Shown one piece after another: positions 57,257 to 64,000 of a stretch of 64,000 nucleotides of DNA. Source of the DNA: Cryptomeria japonica (taxonomy: Eukaryota > Streptophyta > Pinopsida > Cupressales > Cupressaceae); NCBI RefSeq assembly GCF_030272615.1, contig NC_081413.1:552635136-552699135 (forward strand), given 5' to 3'. Made by a program: the position numbers and the translations under genes. The notes below the pieces were generated by a model. The model was not told the origin of the DNA. It searched no databases and saw only the letters and a program-made list of their open reading frames with translations. Numbering within the stretch: position 1 is the first letter of the stretch; every line of letters begins with the position of its first letter.

Positions 57257-58480
57257 CTAGATTATGATCACATTACAATATTCAGGTTGAGAGGATTCAA
57301 TCATGTTGATTACATTATCGTTGTTAGTGTAGGTATAATTGACTCTAGATCCTCCCTTGGATTTTGAGGAATCTCCTTGTTCATAAGTCAGTAAGGGATC
57401 TTTAAAGGCCTTATGATCAACATTATACATGTGATTTCCAACAACGATCTTGCCTGCGTCAATGAGATCTTGGATTTCATGTCGGAGTTTCATGCAGTTG
57501 TTTATGTTATGTCCCTTGTTCCAATAGTAGTCATAGTATTCATTTTCTCTCCACCATTTGGGTCTAATTTCAAGGTCATATGGTCTAGAATTGTCTGGCA
57601 ATGTTATCAGATTATTTGCCAATAAGGTTTTAAAAGATGATTCATATGATTCATCTAGAGGAGTAAAATCACGCTTAGGCTTTGAGAGCCAAGGCTTTTC
57701 TTTAAACCATTCTCTTGCTTTCTTTGTAGGATTTTTTGTCATAGTTTTAGCCTCCTTGAGTGCTTGCGTGCCACTGGCCAAGTTAAATATTGTGGATTTT
57801 GTTTTTACTTGGACAATATCTACCACTCCATCACTAACAATGTTCCTATTGTTATCTTTTCCATATTTCCAGTATTTGCTATTTTCTTTAGAACTACAGC
57901 CTTGCGATGTTTCTTTCCAAAGCGATATATCTCCCTTTTTTATAGGCACATCTTCCATTTTGAGGGCGTTATCTACCATTTTGTTGAATGAAGGGTGTAC
58001 TTGCATCTGGACACTATATTTTAATTCAGGGATTAGGTCGTTGACAAAGATATCCATTTTCTCAAGATCTGGGATAGTCCGTGAATATCTAGAGAACATC
58101 TTTCTCCATCGTTGGAGAAAAGTGAGAAATGGTTCTCCTATCTTTTGTTTGGTATTACAAAGCTCTATCATGGTGACCAGGTGACGAATGTTGTAGGAGT
58201 ATTGTTGTAGGAATAGTTGGATTAGTTCTTCAAAAGTTTTTATTCCCATGGGTAGACTTGAGAACCATTCCATATCTTGCCCCCTAAACTTCTCGAGAAA
58301 AGGCGCATGAGATATGTTTGGTTGTGCATGAACTCCATACATAAAGTACACAATTCTCTGATATGATCTTGGGGGTTTGTATTCCTATCATATTTGTCAA
58401 ACTTAGGCATTTCTACTCTTGAGGAAAATGGAGGCATGTAAAGGTTTTTGTCAAAGGTTAAAGTTTTCAGGAATAGATCA
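57257..58480 (-). pseudogene. Gypsy gag of G
   Basis: The open piece 57257-58351, with its start in a shifted piece (58437-58240), encodes a retrotransposon Gag: MPPFSSRVEMPKFDKYDRNT, NPQDHI, DMEWFSSLP, IKTFEELIQLFLQQYSYNI, TKQKIGEPFLTFLQRWR and ELKYSVQMQVHPSF. A degenerate zinc region YDYYWNKGHNINNC lies near 57500. One frameshift near 58300 separates the start. Upstream of ~58480 the reading stops, and words like ATAGATCATTCCT occur twice (58475-58515), marking the break to H. Confidence 0.75.
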
Positions 58481-58500
58481 TTCCTTTAACCTTTGCAGTG

Positions 58501-58921
58501 GATAGATCATTCCTGAAACTAGACCAAATCTTAGTAACTTCTCTCAATCACTACGTTAAACGAACTACTAGCTACAATTTGATCTTGACTTCTGCAACAC
58601 ATCTAGCTCTCGGTCCCATCGATTACAAATGCCTGTTCAAACCAGAAACTCTCATGATAAAACAGACAAAGAAAAAGAAAAACCCTTTTCGTCAAACAAC
58701 AATCCATTCTTTGTAGAAAACCTCTTTCCAAATAAACCGTCCTCATCACAAATACTAGTTTATGATCTACCAATCTTTGGTCAGCCCATATCTCCCACCA
58801 TGTCTGGAGAAAGGCAAGAAAGACAAGCTAGTAAATGAGACACTCACGACAACTTCAGCAATCATGCTACTGACAGTGCGTCCTCATCAAATGAGTCTGA
58901 ACTCCCTGAGCCTCTGAAGTT
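58501..58921 (+). pseudogene. Start of gypsy-type gag, element H, left of F2
   Basis: On the plus strand ATG 58629 opens MPVQTRNSHDK, a common style of gypsy Gag start, then a Ser/Asn/Glu-rich leader with one TGA after RQASK and ending SSSNESELPEPLKF at 58921. F2 follows. The sequence resumes at 63376 after the repeated AAGTT. Identification as gypsy gag leader rests on composition and start, so it is tentative. Confidence 0.45.
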
Positions 58922-59399
58922 TGATGATGGGTGGAATATTTCTTACCCACCCCTTTTTGCTTACTGCAACTAGGTTATCAAAATTTGTGTTGCCTAATCT
59001 TTTGTACCACAACCAACTTTTATCCACTTGTCCCAACATACATTGGGATTCAAAACATTCTTTCAGATTATATACATTACCATATGTCATCTTTCCTTTA
59101 GCTACAGTCTGACCGACACTCTCTTTCTTTATCTGGCAGCCAGTAGAATCAAAGGTGAATTTATAACCTTTGTCACACATCTGACTCACACTCAGCAAGT
59201 TGTGTTTTAGGCCTTCCACATAATACACATCATGTGCTTTCAGTTTTCCATCAATGTTTAGACTACCTTTTCCCTTTATTTTGATGGATGAGTTGTCACC
59301 GAATCTCACTGAACCACCATTCCAATCTTCAAGCTTGATAAATTTATTTTTATCACTGATCATATGGTTGGAAAAACCACTATTGACAACCCACAATTT
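58922..59399 (-). pseudogene. Protease and pre-integrase region of F2
   Basis: MWVVNSGFSNHMISDKNKF corresponds to the copia protease site, with the catalytic Asp replaced by Asn (NSG for DSG). Then follow VRFGDNSSIKIKGKGSL, GLKHNLLSVSQMCDKGYKF and the zinc region LWYKRLGNTNFDNLVAVSKKG, where both His of the usual LWHRRLGH are lost. Homology to copia ends about 58925. Confidence 0.8.
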
Positions 59400-61596
59400 T
59401 TCCTTTCAGCATGTAGATCAGTCTGCACTATCATACTTGATTCTACCTTGTCCTTTTTTTTCTCAATCCATACTAGTTTCATTTCCTTCTTCTTGTCAGT
59501 TGCCATTTTGTGCTTCAGTTTAACTACCAGTTCTTGATTAGGATTTGTCCTCTTCTTCTTGATTTTCCCATTCTTACAAAACTTTTCTATATGTCCAAAC
59601 TCTTGACAGATATAGCATTTCACATTTTCATTGAAAGATGAATCTTTGATACTATTGTAGGACATCCATTTACTCTTCCTAGATTCAACACTCCTATGAC
59701 CAAATCCATTGCACTAATAACATACAACATCCATATCCTAGAGTGCATTAAATGTATTTCTACTTTCATAACTCATAGTGGGCTTATTGGTTAATCTATA
59801 GTCAGCTAACCTATGTCCAAATTTGTTACACCGGTAACAATAACCATGAATGTTTGGAACATACCAGTTAGGTCTCCTTGGACCCGCAAACGTCTGCCTC
59901 ATTGAGGGTCTTCCTTTCATGTTGTTGACTCTTGTAAATCCTTTATGAACAACTCTTTCATTTCTCCTAGGATATGCACATTGATACATTGATTGTGTAT
60001 ACCGGCTTGTGTGGCGATTTCTAATAGCATCTACATAATTCTTCTTACCGATATCCTTCTTACCATGAATGTCTTCTTCTCTTCACCTTCACTCAAAGAA
60101 GTGAACTGTATCTCATTACTAGATGTGTCTTTGTTGTTTGAACTTTGTCCTTCTTCAAATCCTAAGCCACTGGTATCTTTAGATGGCTTTTGTTTTCTCA
60201 ACATCTTGTTTAAGGCTTCGATGTTGCGTTCATATTTGCATTTCACTTTCATTTCTTCCTTACTTTTTTCAAGCTCCTTTTTGAGCTTCACTATTTTAGC
60301 TTCCAGATCTTGATACTCTTTTTCCTTCTTCATCAAATCAGAGGATGTAACTTCACATATCCTCTTGGATTCTTCCAACTAGAGTTTCAAGTTAGATATA
60401 ACTTGATTGGACTCATCCGGGGATTTCTTCAAGAGACCTTGTTCTTCTACTGCAACAACCTTGAACTTCTTGATTTCTCTTCTTGTTTTACTTAGCTCCT
60501 TAAGAGCACTTATGAGCTCACCTTCAAGATCCACTTTGGCCTCAATGTCTTCTTCTTCCTCATCTTCACCAACTGGTTCATCAAATGCCATAAAGAGATT
60601 AACTTCTCTTTCATTCTCATGGTAGTCATCTTCTGATGCACTTTCTTTGTTCGTGGCATAATCCTGAATAGCATATAGGTTGTTATGCTTCTATTTGCCT
60701 CTTCTTCCTTGTTGGTAGACATTTCTTTCTTTGTCTTTACTAGTAGATCTGCTAAAACTTATTTACTCATCTCCACTGGTTTCATTATAAGGACATTTTG
60801 CAGTGAAGTGTCTAACCTTACCACAGTTAAAACATTTGAGTGGTAACTTTCCTTTATACTTTCTGGATCCTCTCTTGAGATTTCTAACAAATTTGTCTAC
60901 CTCTACATCTAACTGTTCACTGGATCCTTTATGAGAAACCTCTTCTTTGCCATTTTTGGTGGAGTTGAACGTTGCCTCTTTCCTTGAGGATGCTTCACCG
61001 GTTGTTCTCATTTCATAGGATATTAGAGAGCCAAACAACTCATCCATTATGAAAGTCTTCACATCCTTGGCTTCCTCTATGGCAATAACCTTTCTATCAT
61101 ACTTAGATGTGAGATATCTAAGTACCTTCTTGACAATAATATCATCTTCAATTTCTTCTCCAAGTCCTCTTATGGTGTAAACAGTTCCATCTATTTTGTG
61201 AAGGTAGTCTGCAATATTTTCTTCATCCTTCATCTTGATGCCTTCAAGTTGACCCCTTAGTGATTGCAGCTTGGCCTCTTTGACTTTGGCATCTCCTTTA
61301 AATAACCTCTCCATTTTATCCCAAGTCTCCTTGGTGGATGCACAGTGAATGACCCTGACAAAATCATTATCAGACAACCCACTTAAGATAGCATGTTTAG
61401 CGTTTGCATTATTCTCATACTTATTAGCATCTATATCAGTGGGAGGGACACTAGGGATAGTATACCCATTCTTGATAGACATCCACACATCAAAACCAAG
61501 GGAGGAAATATAGGTCTCCATTCTTCTACTCCAAAAGGCATAGTTAGAGCCATCAAACATGGGGGCTTTTGAGAAGGAAGACTCATTTCTTGCCAT
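59400..61596 (-). pseudogene. Long copia Gag of F2
   Basis: ATG 61594-61596 opens MARNESSFSKAPMFDG, followed by a UBN2-type capsid region (YAFWSRRMETYI, GLSDNDFVRV, ETWDKMERLFKG), knuckle CFNCGKVRHFTAKC (~60825-60785), an acidic region, a coiled coil (60590-60200), DTSGLGFEEGQSS, and two or three further knuckles (CYRCNKFGHRLADY ~59845-59805; CYQCNGFGHRS ~59725-59690; CYICQEFGHIEKFC ~59620-59575). Several stops and shifts break it. A very long Gag with coiled coil fits Sirevirus-type elements. The part from coiled coil onward resembles ORF1 of D and E. Confidence 0.85.
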
Positions 61597-61645
61597 TATG
61601 TTCTATAACTAGAATCTACCCAAGCTTTAACCAATCAAGAACCTA

Positions 61646-61658
61646 GCCTCTAATACCA
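61646..61658 (-). promoter_or_regulatory. Primer-binding site of F2
   Basis: GCCTCTAATACCA, an antisense initiator tRNA-Met site with one internal substitution, a few bases inside the 5' LTR. Confidence 0.75.
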
Positions 61659-61663
61659 ATTAT

Positions 61664-63375
61664 TGAACACAATGTACCACTGAGAGGGGGGTGAATCAGT
61701 GGTTCCTAAATTTTTTTCTTTTTAAACCACTTTGGAATACCGGTTATCACCCTAAGCACTAAAAAATCAAACTAGTAAGAAAAATGTAGATATCAAAAGA
61801 GACAAATACACAAATGCAACCCACAACACCAGATGTACAAGGAAAACCCAATATGGGAAAAACCTCGGTTAGAAATGTTGTTGGAGTCTACTACTCCAAT
61901 CCATCCTCACAAAGAAATAATGAATTACACTGATTTAGGGCACCAACCCAAGGACCACCAACCCCTACTGATTTAGGCCACCAACCCAAGGAACACCAAT
62001 CCCTACACCAAGATCCAACTTAGTGTTGTATAATGAAATACAATTTAGATATAGTTATAGCACCTGGTTGCAAATGAGTTCTACAACACCCGATTAATGG
62101 ATTTCTTCTGGTTAACAACCTCCTCTTCTTCACTCGTTCTCACACTGTCGGTTATCACATTACTCTCTCTCTGATCACTCACTGGTTACTCCTAGCCTCT
62201 CTTCTTTCTCCCATAGCCTCACACCACACTATTGTCACTCTTAGATTCCTTCTTGATCAAACACACCTCACCAGTTAGCTTAATTGTTAAACCTGCAATA
62301 GTTTATCAGTTACTCTGTCTCTATTGGTTAGACCCTTACACCAGTTCGCCTGCTAACTCACTCTGCAACTTTCTTAGAATAAACTCTAAGGAAGATGATC
62401 TTTCTCCTTGCTAAATCTCTCTTCTCTCTCACTCTTCGCATCAAGCATCAACTGATTTCAGTCTCGATCTCACATATTTATCTTCTAGGGTTCCCACCAA
62501 AGCAACATTCAAACAGTGTTGTGTTAGGTTTTTTCCTTCACCAGCTCAATCCTGGATTTGATCCAATATCCTTTTCAAGAAAGATGATCTGTATGTCATC
62601 CATCAACACTTCCAACACCTCACATTCCAATGTGCATTTTCTATATTTGGAGGTCTACAACATGCTTTTCTGTGTGTCTCTGTCACACACCATTAATGGC
62701 TCAACTGTTTCCTTCAGCAAATGGGTACGAAGTTTAGATCTTGCATGATTAGTTCAATCGCTTGCCAACTTGTCTTCCTCGAGCCACAATCTTATTCCAT
62801 CCTCCCATGACTTGTGAGTTCTTCATAAAAGCCGACTTGCTTGCTGACCGTTATGTCGATGCACACTTTATCAACCTATGCATGATCATCACCTGGCTTC
62901 CAGCTATCATCTTTGTCGACATCCACTCCTGCTTGGTTTTCTATATTAGTTTGACATTCTTCATTGACCAAGATGGACTACCGGTTCAATTCACCTTTTG
63001 GTATAGCCTAACTCCATTAGTGGGCCTTCATAGCTACATACCTCTTCTCTATCGATGGATCAACTTGGCCTTCCATCAAACATGTTGGTCCTACTACTCA
63101 GTCCATTTACTGGTAGCATTAATCTTCTCTGAGTATATCAGTTTACATCCTTCAGTTATTCTCTTGCTTTCTTGCTTTGTCTTGTCGGTGGTCCTGCTTT
63201 ACCGGTAGATGATGTATTTCATGTGTACTAGTAACTTACCTTCAATTTTCTTACATACATATGGATTGACATCATCATGTCTTACTTCTCCTATACCGGT
63301 CACCACTTCTTACTCACCGGTGACCATGCCAAACTAGTTGACATCAATGACAACTTAATGCCAATAATGCCAATA
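61664..63375 (-). repeat. 5' LTR of F2
   Basis: 1712 bp, TGAACACAATG...GCCAATA (terminal CA mutated). Its last 376 bp match the F1 LTR at 1-376. Short open frames in it (for example 62762-63208) are not supported as genes. Confidence 0.85.
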
Positions 63376-64000
63376 AAGTTTGCATCCAAAACATCAAAAT
63401 ATTAGTTTGAACAAGACAAATCCTAGCCCACATATGATTTGGTTAGAGAAAATGATGAGAGATAATCAAATACCACCAATCATAAGAGAATTAAACTCAG
63501 ACTCGAAATCCAAATCAGAATTAGAATTTGAGTCATACCAACCCTCATATTCTTATGAGACTCAACCTTAAAAAGTAATCTATCCTTCCGACTAGTCCAG
63601 CTTACACATGGTCCAACAAATCTAACCAACACAACCAGTGCTACATTTTCAACAATATGCCCAAACAAACATACAATGTGAACAATTGGTTCAACCAACA
63701 GTCAAGTATCAACATCCAACTCAGTCAACAAATCAACATCAACAGTTCAACCAAAAATTCAAAAACCAAAGTTGCAACTCACATCAGGCCAAGTTTTAAA
63801 CATGTCAAACCAAAATGAAATTCTTGCCAAACAAATTCAAAATCCAAACCCAACCATGCCAAAACCTCATAAGGATTGAAATGCAACTCCAAAGAAAGGT
63901 AGCTCTTTTTTACAACTCTTAAAGAAAAACTTAAGTGATCCTTTTGAGAAAGATCAAAATCATGCACCTCTATCTAGAAATGACTCATCCCCTCATAAGA
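63376..64000 (+). pseudogene. Gypsy-type gag leader of H, right of F2
   Basis: The plus strand resumes after AAGTT with Ser/Glu-rich coding (IRELNSDSKSKSELEFESYQ at ~63477-63536), a Gln/Asn-rich stretch and NEILAKQIQNPNPTMPKPHK, LLKKNLSDPFEKDQ at the right edge. Stops and shifts are present. It looks like the low-complexity N-terminal part of a Gag whose core would lie beyond the window. No domain is recognisable here. Confidence 0.4.

Larger units (their letters stand above)
37370..58480 (-). mobile_element. Ty3/gypsy retrotransposon G (dual RNase H, antisense gene), 5' end missing
   Basis: Minus-strand order is gag (58480-57257), protease (57070-56756), a long linker, RT (54485-53658), RNase H, a second RNase H (52940-52484), integrase (44743-43454), a ~5-kb 3' region carrying an antisense gene, PPT (~38523-38511) and a 3' LTR. 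Element J is inserted between second RNase H and integrase. pol order PR-RT-RH-INT is Ty3/gypsy; a second RNase H between RH and INT is known from the Tat/Ogre group. No 5' LTR or PBS is found; the left LTR edge is uncertain by some tens of bases. Without J it spans ~13.4 kb. Confidence 0.8.
58922..63375 (-). mobile_element. Truncated one-LTR copia element F2 (Sirevirus-like)
   Basis: Right end is a 1712-bp 5' LTR (61664-63375), then PBS, a long Gag, protease and the first part of the pre-integrase region, ending abruptly at 58922. No 3' LTR is at the left end, yet both ends are flanked by AAGTT (58917-58921 and 63376-63380). The family is that of F1, whose LTR end and pol C-terminus lie at 1-1428. 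Either F2 is a one-ended integration with its own target duplication, or F1 and F2 are two ends of one element and the AAGTT match is chance. Confidence 0.75.

Noticed and set aside
62762-63208. 148-codon plus-strand frame
   Set aside because: It lies inside the F2 LTR, is partly repeated in the F1 LTR (as 21-209) and lacks domains; most likely chance.
1-64000. CRISPR array or prokaryotic operon
   Set aside because: No regularly spaced short repeats; all coding content is plant retroelement.

Overview
The window is a dense pile of plant LTR retrotransposons with no recognisable host gene, tRNA or rRNA gene. It suggests a land plant with a large, repeat-rich genome, possibly a gymnosperm or a large-genome angiosperm; the species cannot be fixed from the sequence. 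Signs are Ty1/copia and Ty3/gypsy proteins, TG...CA LTRs, primer-binding sites matching initiator tRNA-Met (TGGTATCAGAGC), purine tracts and 5-bp target duplications.

Left block (1-37366): copia element F1 (minus strand, cut by the window start) is interrupted at 1428/36590 by copia element A (plus, 1429-36589; TSD TTTTG/ATTTG). A is interrupted twice. Element D (plus, 1587-16785) sits inside A's 5' LTR, and a relative, E (minus, 2893-10484; TSD AGAAC/AGAAA), sits inside D. Element B (minus, 22051-34737; TSD TCTAG/TCTTG) sits in A's reverse transcriptase, and the intact element C (minus, 23502-29495; perfect TSD ATTAC, matching LTRs, one 1347-codon polyprotein) sits in the end of B's pol. A also holds a 624-bp insert flanked by an 18-bp direct repeat. 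The nest is four elements deep on two branches.

Most unusual are D and E. Both have LTRs, PBS and PPT but no protease, integrase or reverse transcriptase. Each carries a Gag-like ORF1 (coiled coil plus zinc knuckles, like the C-terminal half of the Gag of element F2) and a ~1,075-1,115-codon ORF2 of unknown function, with a globular N-terminal region, a Lys/Glu-rich middle and a coiled C-terminal region, directly before the 3' LTR. The layout is the same in both copies, so it looks like a family architecture and not independent decay.

Middle block (37370-58480): a decayed Ty3/gypsy element G (minus) with two RNase H domains (as in the Tat/Ogre group), a long protease-RT spacer, and an antisense gene with a plant-mobile-domain-like protein, a TATA box and apparent splice sites. 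G is split after its second RNase H by copia element J (44744-52483; perfect TSD TCTGG). Right block (58501-64000): the start of a second gypsy-type gag, H (plus), split by a one-LTR truncated copia element F2 (58922-63375) flanked by AAGTT.

F1, F2, J, B, D and E have repeated purine-tract-like motifs before the 3' LTR, as described for Sirevirus-type copia elements. Only C's polyprotein and E's ORF1 are open throughout; everything else is broken.
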